NCBI GenBank assembly: GCA_944990035.1
Contig: CALYLX010000113.1
Coordinates: forward strand, 62,001 to 126,000
Direction of reading: 5' to 3'
Length of the DNA stretch: 64,000 nt
Source of the DNA: Clitopilus passeckerianus
Lineage: Eukaryota; Basidiomycota; Agaricomycetes; Agaricales; Entolomataceae
Part shown: positions 24,421 to 43,783 of the stretch, piece after piece
How the letters are laid out: every line of letters starts with the position of its first letter
Numbering within the stretch: the first letter of the stretch is position 1
The notes under the pieces: model-generated
The model's database searches: none
Seen by the model: only the letters and a program-made list of their open reading frames with translations
What the model was told of the DNA's origin: nothing
Position numbers and translations under genes: made by a program

Positions 24421-25641
24421 CATAGGCACAGCCACATCCTCGCCCTCCAGCACCCACACTCTTGAACGGCACTCTTACTGAACAGAAGGGACTTTTGCAA
24501 CAGGCTGGACCATTGTCCACTGTATTGGACGAAATTCGTTCATTCAGACGTAAATTTGATTCTGCCCCGCATTGTGTAATAATCCTGCAATCATCAAGTG
24601 AGAGCTTGGTCTGCCAGTGAACCTGTTCGAACTTACAACGCATCCTCTTTGGCCGGTCAGCATGCAGCGCTTGTTAGCATTTTCCAGTTCTATCACAGCG
24701 CCCCCGAGCTTTGAATGTAATTGAGCACGATTTTGAGTGTCTAAATTGCTGCTGTCGGATATGAGCATAGCCTGGGCTGGTCACACCTCGCAGCGTTATG
24801 AAGACGTGCTGTTATTCCGTGCCCTTGCTCTTTTGAGGATCCGGGTGAAACATCTCCTCTCACATGAGAATCAGCAACGAATCGGCGTCGAAGATGTCCG
24901 CCTCAGTAGCAGCGGTGGCAACCGGTCCAGTTCTAGAACTGCAGCGGGCTCTCTTGAGTGCTTATAGCCCTCCTCCTCATCCATGTTTCTTGGATTCGTT
25001 CAGAGAGTACGAGGCACAGAGAATCGCCTGTTGATATTGTGGCCACTTTCTAGAGCCTAAGAAGACGACATTGCCTATCCAAGAAGCCACACGACGGCAC
25101 ATCAAATGTTAGACCGACGAGTCTCCACGACGTCTTTGAGTGCAAAAGTCAGAGATGCGTCCGAACTTTACATTTGGTCACCGAGAAGCAACAGAATTAC
25201 ATGTTTGACTGGGATGCAGAAGGATTCTATAAGTTCAAGAGTGATGATATTGAATGTGTGATGATGGTGTGGATGCAAACCGGGGGAAGCGATGACCGGG
25301 TGCATTCTATCATTTAGGTCCCTACTAGTCGGCCTCAAAGTCGCCATTCCGACTCCTTCGAATTTTGCTGTTGCTGAGATTTCTACTCGATAAAGAAGTT
25401 CTGTGCCCCGAGAAGGTTTCTGGCTTTTATTTCCACCGCGGTGTTCACCCACATTCCTGGCGAAATTCTCACATACTCCTCAATAATCCAAGAGACCCAA
25501 GAAACAGTCCTTCCTATTCTACATATCATAGCACAATAACATACGAATATCATAAGCAAGCACACTGGACCCCCACCGCGCGTCAAACCTCTAAGTATCC
25601 ATACCTGCCGCCTCCTACACACATCTGGCACATCTCCCTTC
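24421..25641. other. Intergenic stretch
   Basis: About 1.2 kb between repeat B and the 3' end of VPS27. No gene or repeat recognised. Confidence 0.4.
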
Positions 25642-28091
25642 TCACAAATCAATCAACATCGCCTCCTTCCTCTCCTCCTGCTGCAGCGGCACACCAGTCG
25701 GCACAGCCGGGAACTGAGGCAGAACATTCGTCGGCGCAACCGGAGCCTGCATCAGCTGACTCGCAAGCTGTTGTTGATGTTGCTGTTGCGCATACTGCCA
25801 TTGCTGCTGCTGCTGTTGGAGTTGCTGAGGATTATACGCCTGAGGTTGCCTTCCTGGAGCAGAAACCGTATGACTCCTAGCCAACCCAGCATTCGGTTGA
25901 ACATGCACATTGACCGGAGGTGAGGAAGTCATAGGTTGGTGAGAGAGCGCCAGAGACTTGTGCCGTGCCAGCTGAGGCGATGGTGGCTGCTGGACTTGAA
26001 CTTGTTGTGGAGGAGGTGGTGGGCTAGCGACCTGCTGTGGAGGCGGCGAAGCGACTTGATAACCGTACTGCTGGGGAATTATCGATACCGGAGGAAGACT
26101 CGTTGTTGGTGCTTGAGCTTGTGACTGGTATGCATATGACCTATCGAGCTCGGGTGATGAGCTTACGGGAGGTGGTGCACTCGCGATGGCAGGTGTAGGG
26201 GTAGGTGAGAATTGTTGAGCGTATTGGGGTTGGGAGACGGACGGGGACTTGAGAGGTTGTTGGGGCTGATAAGAGGCGGGTGCAGGTGCCCATTGGGAGT
26301 AGCCGTTAGTATACGCCGGCTGCTGCTGCTGCTGCTGAGGCTGTTGATACGAAGTCGAAGGTTGTGCTAGCACAGGCGATCGCCATCGAGGATGGGCAAT
26401 TTGTTCGGTGAGAAGATGATCATAGAGCTTGACAGCTTGCGAAAGCTTGTCATGCATATCCGTCAATATTTCTAAATCGCGTCCAAATAAGCGTTCATCC
26501 CAATGCAGGGGCCAGATGAATAAAAATACGTACGCTCTTTCCTGCCGGCGTCATCCAACCCCATAGCCAACTTCGGCCTCAAACCATTCGCCCTATCATA
26601 CATCTCCACCACACCCGGATGCCTTGCCAAATACCCACTACCACCCTGCGCCTCAGCCTGCTCAACCGTCTGCGTGAACGACAATATCGCATCACTCTCC
26701 ATCGGCGCTAAATCGTAATTCGGAACAGGTTTGCTCGGGGTGGGCACTGGTGTGGCGGAGTTGGACTCAGCAGGCATGTATGAGTTCTGGTAGCCGTTGG
26801 GGTGACCATAGGGCGTTTGGACGGGCGTTTCTGCAGTAGGGGCAGACGGCCTAGGGGCGTGTAGCTCTCGGAGACTCGCCTCTATGGCAGCCTTGAGATC
26901 TGGGTCTTCCTCTTCCTCAACGGAAGTCTTGCGATCTGAAGGCCTCGTATCCCGGTCAACGAGAGGTGGCTCCGAAGGCTGCCATCGATTCGCTGAGTTG
27001 TCGGGCTGGTAGGGAACATAACCAGGTCTTGCGTGGTTCCCTGTATGGGCTGAGCTAGCCGACTTCTGCGACTCTTCAAGTGAAAGTTGGATAGCCCGCT
27101 GAAGCTCCTCGTCAGCTAGATCTCTGGCAGATCGATGTTTCGGCTTTGTTGGCGCGTAAGGTGCAGAGTGAGAATGCTTGTGTGATTTAGCATTGTTGGA
27201 TTTATCTGCCTTCTTCAACATCTTGTTATAACATCCATCACAGACGCGGACCTCCTGGGTAATGCCGAAGTGCGGTAAGGGCATTGTTTTGGAGGAACAT
27301 TGCTGGTCGAAGACTTGTCCACAATTTCGGCAATGGTGTTTCCGGTTGGTAAAAGTAAAGGCGGTACGGCAGCGTAAGCAGACGTCCGAATCTATCCATT
27401 CAGGTGCTTGAGAGGTATCCACCATTGCAGATGACGCTGCTGCGAAGTCTTTGGGTGGGAATGTGAAGCCTTTAGACAGGAGCGTGAGTCAGGACCCGAA
27501 CTGCGCAGCTTGTTGAGTGCTGAGGACACGTACCTTCAGATTTCAGAGTCTTGTATACTGTGCCGACATAGCTCAATGAAGGCTTCCCCTCGAAAGCCAA
27601 GCTCCAGTTCTGGATGTATCGTAGGATGTTGTTCTTGACTTCGTTGTTCAGCGTTGGGATCTTGAGGATAGAGACGAGATTGTCGATGAACTCTCTGGAC
27701 GCTATCTCATTCAAGAATAGATCACCTCCATTCTTGACACATATGTCCGTTAGCTATGCAGAAATACAATGTCAACATGAGCTCTTGATGAGGGTGCCGG
27801 AGTTTACACACCGAAAGCGCTAGGTTCTGGACATTCGGGTTCTTGTGGTTCAGCCTCCGCTTCAGAGCACGCATAGCATCCTTGGCAGGTGCGCTCTTTG
27901 AACGTATCTGGTCGCAAATCTCGAGGTTGAGGGCGATGTCCTCTGCCCCAGCTGGTAGCAGTTCTGAGGTCGCTTTATCTGAATATTACACCATATTAGA
28001 TGGATGCTTCTTGTATTGAACCTTGATAATACTCACCAATAGCATCGTCTAGCTGTGAAGTTCCCCATAACCAGCTTCCTAGACCAGACAT
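25642..28091 (-). CDS. VPS27: Vps27/Hrs-type ESCRT-0 subunit
   Basis: Start at 28091 ([18 protein letters not shown]) and stop at 25642. The order is VHS domain (about residues 1-150, with [20 protein letters not shown] and [12 protein letters not shown]), then a FYVE zinc finger with [17 protein letters not shown] and RVCDGCY. Two ubiquitin-interacting motifs follow, [13 protein letters not shown] and [13 protein letters not shown]. Next is a helical segment likely to bind the Hse1/STAM partner, then a long Pro/Gln-rich tail ending LIDL, which resembles a clathrin box. ESCRT-0 binds PI3P and ubiquitinated cargo on endosomes and starts sorting into multivesicular bodies. All expected zinc-binding Cys and His residues are visible. 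The start gives the normal Vps27 N-terminus. Introns are short. It lies in the unique core between the inverted arms. Confidence 0.95.
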
Positions 28092-30442
28092 GGTGGTACA
28101 AGTTGAAGATGAAAGTCGTAAAGGTGAGTTGAGCTGACGACAACTAAACGAGAGCGCTGTGCTGACCCCACTATCGCTGACTAAGCCATCAGAAGCGTCA
28201 AGGTCAAAGATTCGAACCGCGGTGGAGGAAATCTATTTTGGTGTCCGCGTGTAAGCTGTGTCCCCTTTGAAAGTGTTACGGTATCTACGCTCAGAATCGA
28301 GAGGACCTGCTCGGATTTGTTCGTACTGATTGAGAGGTATCTCTGACACTCTTTCTGACACCAATAACTACCATGACTAGAGGAAAAGACCGTGACCCCC
28401 TGAAGGATTTGGACTACCCTGAAACTACTAATCAAATACACCAAGTTGTTGCCTATGGAATCTACCCCGCGCCAGAAGCTGCCTAATTGCCTAGGATCCA
28501 AAAGTGACAGACTTTCCAGACCGAAGTCTATCATTCCCGCACAGAGCTTGGTTCGCTTAATCACCATTAAGCTGTGGAATCTCAAGGCAAGCAGACTGCA
28601 CTCGGATAGAAGCGGCCCAACTTGCGCTTGAAGCACTGGTTAGCTGCCCTTTCCCTTCACAGAATTTTGTAGGCCCTTGACAAGTTTGGAGAAGCGCGAA
28701 ATTCAGGTGCAGTGTGGAGGTGGTGACAATCGCCGCTATGCTCTTTGGTGACGCCCATTTATCTTGCACCTGATATAGGACGGAAAACCTTGATGGTTTT
28801 GGCTACGAATAGTCGCAAGCGTCTTCGCGCGTACACTAAGCGAAAGGGCTTGGGCCGCGGAGGGAAGAAAAAGGTCGTCAATGACCAGGAGGGAGCGACT
28901 CGTTCGGCGCTTTTCGACCTCTTACTCGCCCATGTAACACACCGGGTGTTCAGCGCCTACCAGCGGGTTGAAAGGGAGGTGGTGCAGAGACTACCTCCGT
29001 TCGTTCAAAGTGGAGGGTATCCGGAATCAACTGTGCCGACTCATGAATGGGTTTGGGGTGGCGATGAAGCCTTGCTCGAACAGAGAGGATGAGAGTAGCG
29101 AGAGTAGCGAGAAACTGCAGGGGAATTTCCGGAAGACTTTGCTTGTTGGGTAGGTTGCGACAACGAACGGGAACTGAGATGACCGCGCGTTGGATATAGA
29201 GGAAGATCCTTGACAATTCAAGATAATCAGGTCGGCTTTATGTTTGTTTCCTGGGCCGTGCGCTAATCTTAGACGACTAGAACGCGCCCATCCACGCTTC
29301 GTCCGGTATTTTCTCTTCTCTAGAAGTAAATGTGTTGTCTTCCGCAATTACGGTTTTAGATATTCCTCATACCAGAACCGTAACGACAGCGAGCATCGAA
29401 GCCAGATGGTGAACCTGAGAATGTACTGATCCCTGAAAGGCGGCCGTTGAGAGTCACTGATATCCAGATCTGAAGCTGGGTCCTTTAGAGTGTAGGTGTG
29501 ACGGGCCAGGCATTGGATCGAGGAGGTGCTATAGGGGAGCACTACCACCTCTGGTTGCGGCTAGGAAGGGCAGACTTTGGTGGGGGCAAGGAACGACTCT
29601 TTGGCATCAACCTCCTCTTTGATAGGCGGAAGAAGAGGTTGAGAATCACCTCGAGCTGCTGAACAACCTATGCAGCGCAGCAGGTTGCCGAACGGCACAC
29701 ATCCTTGTAAGTACCGAACTTAGAGGCGCGAGGCAAATCAGCTTCCGCCAAGCATCCAAACAACCAACCAAGTCTTTTGCTGATACCTCACTCCAGAACC
29801 TGTTTCCGTTGAGGATTAGACCGAAGTGGTTGATCACCGGTCCGAGATATCGTCTGGCGATGCCACAGCATTTGTTGGTCATTGACTTCCTCGACATGCG
29901 TGGACAAGATGCTCTGATGCTTATCTGGGCAAACCTTCCGCAGCAGACTCGTGTGGTTGTTTCGGGGCGATTTCGTGAAGGTTATTACATACAAATGTAC
30001 CCGGTGATGGAAGTAAAAAGGGTTATACCCTCAATTCATGTATTCATTTTGCTGGTAAAAGACTTGGATTTTGTGCGGTACAACAAGGTTCAATCACAGG
30101 CCAAGGGAAGGTCAAAACAGGGGAACATATAAATTGAGTTTTTAACGGTGTGCCTATTTTTGTGAGAGTGGACGAAGCGACGACACAGCCGCACCTGCGG
30201 GAGGTCAAGATCACGGACAAAGGCAGGCAGGCGGTTGTTTGTTGTAAATTTACCCCTTCAGGCTAAGCCCTCTGCTCCTGCCCTCAGCGCCAGGCTGAGT
30301 GGATCCACTCCTTACTTTCGCTCCGCCATCTATATATTACCGCTCTCCAGAATCTCAAGTCCCCTTTCCTACGTCAGTCCCCAGGAATACAATCAAAGAG
30401 GAGGAAGGAAGCTTTGAAAGCCAACAGAGGTCTTGACAATAA
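28092..30442. other. Intergenic region between divergent VPS27 and TMEM184-like genes
   Basis: About 2.3 kb, longer than most gaps here. Open frames (for example 28745-29092 plus, 29809-30132 plus) show no domain, and I could not build spliced models. A small direct repeat (GAGAGTAGC twice) lies near 29090-29110. A TATATATTA box near 30331 may serve the gene starting at 30443. Confidence 0.4.
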
Positions 30443-32403
30443 ATGGTTGCCTTCTGCAATGCAACGAATCAAATAGACGTCGACCAATCGGGATTCTGGA
30501 GCTCGGATGGAATAGATTGGGATTACCATAGGATAGGATGGGCGGTTGCTGGAGGATGCGCGGCTTTGGTGCGTTCAAGGGTCCTGATGATGTATTTTCA
30601 AATGCTAACCTAGAATACCGGGCTATAGACCGTCCTCATATCTCTCTTTTCTGTTCTGCGACATTGCAGGTGCGTCGGGCTTCCAATGATCCTGGAACCA
30701 ATCCTCACTCTAGTCGTCTTGCAGGAGTTATACCAATTCCCTTGAACAGCGACAAATGTACGCCTTCCGCCTCTCAAACCTTCATGGGGACGCTTACACC
30801 CGACCAGATTGCGCATCCTTTACATGCCGCCTGTCTACGCTGTCATATCATTCTTTTCATATCGTTACTTTCGCCATTACACTTACTACTCATTAATTGA
30901 AGTCGGTATGTTGCGCCTATTCTGTCCGTCTTTTGGAAAGTGGCTCACTCGTTTCATTCAGCCTATGAAGCCGTGACTATCAGTGCATTCCTGTGAGTGG
31001 CAACGCTCTACTCTTTTCCCCTAGGGAGGCTTCTGACCACTCTACTTCAGTTTGTTGTTGATTGAATACGTTGCTGCTACATCAACTGGAAGATCAGCCG
31101 AAGACGCCTTGGAGCGCAAAGACAAGCGACCATTGCCTATACCCGTACGTAGGGTTCGTGTTGCGAGATCTTACATACTGACGCCCACTTTAGTTCTGTT
31201 TTTGGAGATACCGGCCCACAAAGGCATATTTCATGTATACCGTCAAATGGTCCGTGTTGCAATACGTTATCATTCGACCCCGTAAGTGGAGCTGTCTAGT
31301 TCTGGTTGATTGTCTGCCTAACAGGGTTCCCTCCTCTGACAGTCGTCTCCGTCGTTGGAATTATCTGTGAACACTACAACGTTTTGTGCGAGTCTGCTGG
31401 ATTCAGCCCGCACTTCGCCAATGTCTACCTAGAAGCTGTCGACTTCGTTAGCATCAGGTTAGGCTTGTGATTTCAATTTGACCATGGCTTGTGGCTAATA
31501 TCTTCGTGCAGTATTGCGCTTTATGGCCTTCTTGTGTTCTACGGCCTTACTGCTGAAGAGCTCAAAGGGAAGCGGCCCTTGGCCAAGTTCTTGTGTATCA
31601 AGTTAATTGTTGTCTTCACATTCTACCAATCATTTGTGGTATGTTCCTCTCTAACCTTGGTATGCTGGATACCAACGACTGATTGCCTCACAGTTTAGCG
31701 CACTAGAGGACAGAGTGATCAAGGAAACAAAATATTGGACCAGTACCAACATTGCAAATGGTCTGAACGCATTGGCCATCTGTATTGAGGTAATCAATTC
31801 ATCCTCCTGGCCAAGGTATCTAATGGCCTGACTATGGCTTGTAGATGGTCTTCTTTGCTGCTCTGATGGCGTGGGCTTACCCAGTGAGCGAATACAAGCG
31901 GGGCTCGGGCCAGAAAGCCACCAGTATTTGGAGGCCGTTGTGGGATTCGTAAGTTCCGTCTTAAATTGCGCGGCTTGTGAGTCCTGACATATGGTGTCCT
32001 TAGCATCAACTATTCAGATTTCGCACAAGAAATCTGGACGTCCCTCCGGTGGTATTTCCTCTCCTCTCGAGGGAAAGCCACCCCTCAAGATCGGCCCCAC
32101 GTCAACGAACACGGAAGGACGAAGATGAATTTCGGAGAAGCGTTCGGAGTGTCAACGGCTAGAACTTCGCCATATGTCGTTCAGCCGAACCATGATGTCG
32201 AGGGGTACGGGACCGGGGGTAGGGATTATGCGATGAGGAACGTTAGTCTGGGATCTGGACATCCTACTCAAGAGAATGGAGGTGTGTTTCCTCCTCAAGG
32301 TGCAAGACCGAGCTATGACGAGCATGTAAGGTTAGCACCTTCACCGTCACCCGTTGCGGATGGATTTGGGGGTGGAGGAATCGGTGGTGGGAGAAGGACG
32401 TGA
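30443..32403 (+). CDS. TMEM184 / organic solute transporter alpha-like multi-pass membrane protein
   Basis: Start at 30443. The first exons are tiny: 30443-30568, 30629-30669, 30725-30757 (33 nt), 30808-30905. Splicing gives HRIGWAVAGGCAALTVLISL, then SVLRHCRSYTNSLEQRQ and ILRILYMPPVYAVISFF, the family signature of helix 1, an EQR loop and helix 2. Further blocks include YEAVTISAFLLLLIEYV, KRPLPIPFCFWRYRPTKAYF, an AVDFVSISIALYGLLVFYGL helix and FLCIKLIVVFTFYQSFVF. About seven membrane helices are expected, then a polar Gly/Pro-rich tail. Members sit in vacuolar or plasma membranes; substrate is uncertain. The exons before 31052 are easy to miss because each is under 130 nt. Confidence 0.88.
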
Positions 32404-33514
32404 AGGTGGGTATGGCGGCACTGATTGGAAGGACTTCTTTGAGCTTCATGATGGACCATTGTTGGGATTAACGTAGATAGTATGTCAGTGTTTCCTGTAT
32501 CTAAAATAGTTTTCTTTAGTTCGCGTATACACGTTTTTTTTTACCACTGATGCGAGCCCGGAGTTTGAGAGGGCATATTTTCACTGCTGCTACGAAATGC
32601 AACTTAAGAGAGCACAAGTGGAATGGGAGTAAAATGCCTTCTCCTTCACATATTGTTGACTCGTTGATTGCTCAAAGTGCTAGAAGATGAATACAGGATC
32701 AAGAGCTACTGATTACAAGCAGATAATGCCCTCATCCGTCCAGATTAATCCTTCTTCTGTATCAAATCCGGCTGCTGAAGCGCTTGCAATTGACAGATGT
32801 CCTTCAGAAGCTTGGTAGGCGATGATGGTACATGCGAAACTCGGAGAATCGTCGAGAAGAGAGGGCAAGAGATGACGAAGAGGGCATGTGCTTCACGGCC
32901 GCCGCCGCCGCCGCTTGAGGCTGCTATGATGCTGACCAAAGCCGTTGTTCCAACCCAGAAAGCAGAGCTTTTAATTCGAGTTCAAGGATGTGTGAGTCAA
33001 TGCCAACGCTGTGCTGGACAACGAAGTCGCTGATGAGAGCAGTGAAGCCTGCGGAGAAAGAAACGTGTAAGAAAGATTGGTTGTGGCTGTGTGTGTGGGC
33101 CAGCGGGGCCGTCATGAAATTGTAGCGGAGTCAGAAAACTTGTCACCATCGTTGGTTGTGCCCCAACCACCACCACACAGCTCGTCGGTTCGCAGTATTG
33201 CGACCTCCTGCTCTCTCTTAACGCTCTCTGCAAGTCCAGCCAAACGGATTCAGTTGTCTGAACGCTCAGGACACGCTTGGCTCACCCATTTCCGGCCCTT
33301 TGACAGCAAGTTTTGGGGTCGTGTCGTCAATTTTCGTCTGGCGCCTCTCTCTTCTTCAAAACATCTTAAAAGCTCCCTTGGACATTAATTACTCTCGCTT
33401 TTGACGCCTATACCTCATTTGGAGCAACTTCTGTATCTTTTTATTGTTGGAATTTGGGGTCGAACTCGCTTTTCAACCTAATCACTCTCAAGGCTTTACC
33501 CAAAACCATTCGCA
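32404..33514. other. Intergenic region upstream of RPB1
   Basis: About 1.1 kb. Contains a CCGCCG run near 32900 and pyrimidine-rich sequence near 33350-33450 that suits a promoter and 5' UTR. No gene recognised. Confidence 0.4.
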
Positions 33515-40060
<6,546 letters not shown>

Positions 40061-40417
40061 AGTTGAGAGGTTTCAAACTGGAGGAGCCTTGGCGTGTTCC
40101 ATGATCACCATTTTATTTCATTGGCAATTCGTTATATCTAGTCTCGACCTCTTCATTCTTCACATACAATCACCTTTTTGTAGATTAGTCGCACATTACT
40201 ATTTCAGAGCTAGAATGACGCTGAAAACCTCCTGTGTGATTCATGAGTTACATAGGCCTTGAGCATGATTATATCCCTTGTAGGTCGGAGATGGCGCAGC
40301 GAAGTGCTGTGCGGATTTCCCTAAATTCACACCATCATCATCGTTGGACTAGGACCCGAACTCACTTATGCCTCGACGCCGGACATCTCAAGCCGCATGG
40401 ATACCCTCGACAATGTG
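40061..40417. other. Gap between RPB1 and the protease gene
   Basis: RPB1 3' UTR and upstream sequence of the protease. Nothing else seen. Confidence 0.4.
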
Positions 40418-40425
40418 TATATAAA
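40418..40425 (+). promoter_or_regulatory. TATA box of the aspartic protease gene
   Basis: TATATAAA, about 44 bases upstream of the ATG at 40469. Confidence 0.5.
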
Positions 40426-40468
40426 CCTCATAAAATGAATTTACAACTCTCAGTCAATACCGAACAAG

Positions 40469-42068
40469 ATGAGAACCTCTCATATTCTCTCACTTTCTCT
40501 GCTCGCTGGCGCCTCCGAACTGGCTCATGCTCTTTCTCCGACGACCATCAGCCTGAGTTCTCGTTCCATACCCAGGGAACTGAGAGGAGCAGAGCTGACG
40601 AGAAGGTCAACTGAGCAAAAGAAAGGAGCTCCCCAGCAGAAGAATCTTCCGTTGAAGAATTACTTCAAGGGGACAGATCTCCAGTGAGTTTCGCCTTTTG
40701 CTCAACCTAAGGAGGCACTTCTCAAGTTGTTCTCTGTTTCGTTTAGGTGGTATGGGGACATCCAAAGTACGGCCTATCAGCCAATAATTTCTTGAATCTC
40801 GCTCACATTTCTCTACTCAGTTGGAACGCCTCCACAAACTCTTAGCGTGGTATTTGACACAGGCTCAGACACGTTCGAAGTTCCTGGTTTGTTCCTTCGT
40901 TTGCAAGACACTCCAGCTTGTTGATTTTTCTGAAGGCAAAAATTGCACAACGGATTGCACCAAGCAGCGTCGCTTTGATTGGGACAAGAGCTCGACCTAC
41001 AAATACATTGATAACGGAGACGGGCTTTGGTTGCAGTTTGCGACGGGTACAGGTGTAACCCCAGACAATGTGGTCAGTTTACCTTTGGGAACCACCCGGA
41101 TTTTCTGAGGTCTAACGGTACTTTTCACAGGACGACCCGGAATGGACCTTAACAGCATTTGAGGTACAAGATACGGTTTCTGTCGCTGGTCTCACGGTCC
41201 CGGAGGTGCCATTCTACGCCATTGTGAAGTACGTGTAGACTTGAGTGCTCCATCTAAATCAGACGAACTAACCCTACGTCCATAGTCAATCCTTGGCCTT
41301 CCAGGACAGCCCTATCGACGGAATAATGGGGCTCTCAACGGACCCATCTTCATACTTCGGCAAACTGGTGGAGCTGGGGCTGCCAAGTGAGTGTCAAGTG
41401 TTTATCTCTCCACCACCGAACACCCGCTCACATGTCCCCCAGATGTATACAGCTTCTACCTTACCCCGAACTCTGTAGGCAAGGCAGAATTGACGCTTGG
41501 GGGTGTTGACTCGACCAAATTCAATGGGCCGTTAATCAAAGCCCCAGTTAAAGCCGAGACTGGTCAATTCTGGGCTCTCGACACCAATCGTATCGTTGTT
41601 AATGGAAAGAGCACGGATGGGCTTTCTCAACCTGTGAACGTTATCTTTGACACCGGAACTAGCAATCTGGTCTTCACCAAGAACATCACCGAGGTTTGTG
41701 ATACTTTTTTCTGTCGCACACCTAAACTGAACCCGTTTTTCTAGTCCATATATGGCTTGATCTCACCCGAAATCAAACCCAACCCCGACCTTCCAGGCGC
41801 GTATGGAATTCCGTGCTCAAAGATCGACCAGCTACCAGCTGTCATCGACTTCGCCTTCACCTCGGTCACCGGAGAGCCTTTCAACCTTACGCTCCCTAGC
41901 AATGAGCTCAACGTTGGGCCATTTGAGGGCAACCCGTCGCTATGCCAGACGATGATTAATGCATGGGAGATCGAATTCTATGGTTCGATTATTGGTGGAT
42001 CGCTCTTGAAGCATTACTATTCTAGCTGGAATGCAGGCGATAGGACTCTTGGCTTTGCAAAGATCTGA
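40469..42068 (+). CDS. Secreted pepsin-like aspartic protease (family A1)
   Basis: Start at 40469 with a signal peptide (MRTSHILSLSLLAGASELAH) and a short basic propeptide, then LKNYFKGTDLQWYGDIQIG as the mature N-terminal strand. First catalytic motif VVFDTGSDTFEVPG; second VIFDTGTSNLVFT. Between them are a CTTDC disulfide loop, a flap region and DGIMGLS. The C-terminal lobe has a Cys pair (GIPCSKID and SLCQTMI) and ends IIGGSLLKHYYSSWNAG then DRTLGFAKI, typical of the family. About seven short introns, including a split between QIG and TPP. Probably extracellular or vacuolar, cleaving proteins at acid pH. The residues after the first Asp (SDTFEVP) depart from the common SSNLWVP, so specificity may differ. 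Both catalytic Asp are intact. Confidence 0.92.
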
Positions 42069-42643
42069 TTTGGCTATCAATCATTTACCAGAAGAATTAC
42101 CAGAATAAACACTTGATGTAGGATGATATTGCCGAATGGTATTTAACAGCCTCAGCCTCTATGTTGGTGCAGCTCAGACTGGTTCTAGAGAAAACGTGAG
42201 AAACGAACGAATCTGAGCATCTCCCAGTCGGCACAGCTCCGTTTTCCCCTCTCACTGAGGGCAATTTCTTTTCTTTTGGTTCATGGCCTTGGTCCGGCAG
42301 CGAGCTCCTACAATGGTAAACCTGGGAGTCAACGGTATAATGTTTCATCTGGCACCTGAGGGTACCTTTCCTGAACCTACTATTCCCAGACTGCGCAAAG
42401 ACTAAAGTGCCTCCTTAATGGTGGCCCTTCTCCAATTAGGAGAAGTCAGAGCCACGAATAGGGTCTAGTCTATTCCAGTATAAATACCCCTCAAGATGCA
42501 TGGTTGGCTTGCAAACTTCTTGGTCTTCAACGACATCCATCACCGCTTCGAAAGCATTACTCCTATTCAATTCGATTCGCTGGTCGTATCCAAAAGCTCA
42601 ACTGCTGCACCTTCCTATCACTCTTTCGCACACCTCACCTCAG
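42069..42643 (+). promoter_or_regulatory. Upstream region of the second Kre9/Knh1-like gene
   Basis: Holds a TATAAATA box at 42479-42486. A leader block about 42562-42590 (CCTATTCAATTCGATTCGCT... then GGTCGTATC) resembles the one upstream of the paralogue at 5912. No gene. Confidence 0.45.
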
Positions 42644-43783
42644 ATGGCGTGCCTTTTCATCAGGCGATCAGCCTTGACGGCACTTCTTGCCCTTTGTACG
42701 ACGCAACAGGGGTTAGCCCAAGGGTCCAGCTCTGGTGTCAATTGGTTCTCCCCCTCCACGGGTGATAAATTCGTCGCTGGCGACGTCGTCCCTGTAAAAT
42801 GGATATCTTCCCTTCGTCTAAAGGCACCCAAGCTCTTGTTATGCTCTTTCGCGGATGAAAATAGGGATAAATGTAACCCTCAATCCCCTCCTCAAGACGA
42901 TACAGCCCCAGGTATCTACTCATATCAAATGTAAGTTAATTACTTGATTCACCTCGATAGTTACTGATCTCATGCACCTAGAACTGCACCAGAATTGGCA
43001 GGTGGTGAAAACTTCGTCGTTATCCTCGAAGAGGCCTCCGGGACTAGATATGAGTCGCCCCCTTTTTCTGTCGGCAGTGAGCTCCATGTCTTCTCCTTGC
43101 CTGGCATCTTCAGCTAACCACACATCCCAGATCCCGCCTCTAGCAGTCCTGAAGCACGCCTCGAGAAAGCTGAGGCTCTTTTACCCCAGGCATCAGCTTC
43201 ATTAACAAATGCCAATGCGACCTCTACCGCTTCCAATACTATCCCCACCACCACCTCCGTTATGGAAGCCATCTTCGGCAAATCCACTCCCCGCGAGTCA
43301 GCGTCCATCGGCCTAGGCATTTCCTTCGCCATCATTGCCGTCTTCGTTTTTGGAGTCGGGTATTGGCGATGGACAAAATATCTCAATGCGAAAAGGAGAG
43401 CCGCTGCAGCCAATGTAGATGCTGAAGTTGGGCCGCCTTCCATGTCCCGTTCCTCTAGCTGTGCTAGCTCGATATACAAGACTCCTGTCGCTCGTGGTGG
43501 CCGCCGCCGTTCCACTGCTAATGGTCGGCACTCTGCCAGACCTGGGATACTCCGTCGGAGTTCCTCCCGGCCTCCTTCGGCTACCCCTATGCATCCTGCC
43601 TCCCTACGCCCAGGCGACAAACCTCAAAGGCCTGCCTCTTATACCCAAGAAGAAAAATACGATTACTATGCGGACTGGGAAGAGGTTGACAGTGGCATGG
43701 AGGAACCGGCCGTCCTCCACCCTCCTCCCAGGACGTACGATCCCAATAATATCAACGAACTTTCAAAACGCAGTCGGCACTGA
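42644..43783 (+). CDS. Secretory single-pass membrane protein with Kre9/Knh1-like ectodomain, paralogue 2
   Basis: Exons 42644-42930, 42982-43076 and 43131-43783 encode 344 residues. Start MACLFIRRSALTALLALC gives a signal peptide ending near GLAQGSS. The ectodomain has VNWFSPSTGDKFVAGDVV then PVKW, a CSF/CNP Cys pair and YESPPFSVG. A Thr/Ser/Asn linker follows, then one membrane helix (about 186-207, IGLGISFAIIAVFVFGVGYW) and a basic stop (RWTKYLNAKRR). The cytosolic tail is Ser/Arg/Pro-rich and ends in an acidic YDYYADWEEVDSG patch. Domain order, intron phase and the 95-nt middle exon match the gene at 5912-7384, but the tail is shorter. Role unknown; probably cell surface. An earlier in-frame ATG at 42500 would lengthen the protein but would hide the signal peptide. 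Confidence 0.8.

Noticed and set aside
25365..25880. Plus-strand 171-codon frame, Ala/Ser/Gln-rich
   Set aside because: It is the antisense shadow of the Pro/Gln-rich tail of VPS27.
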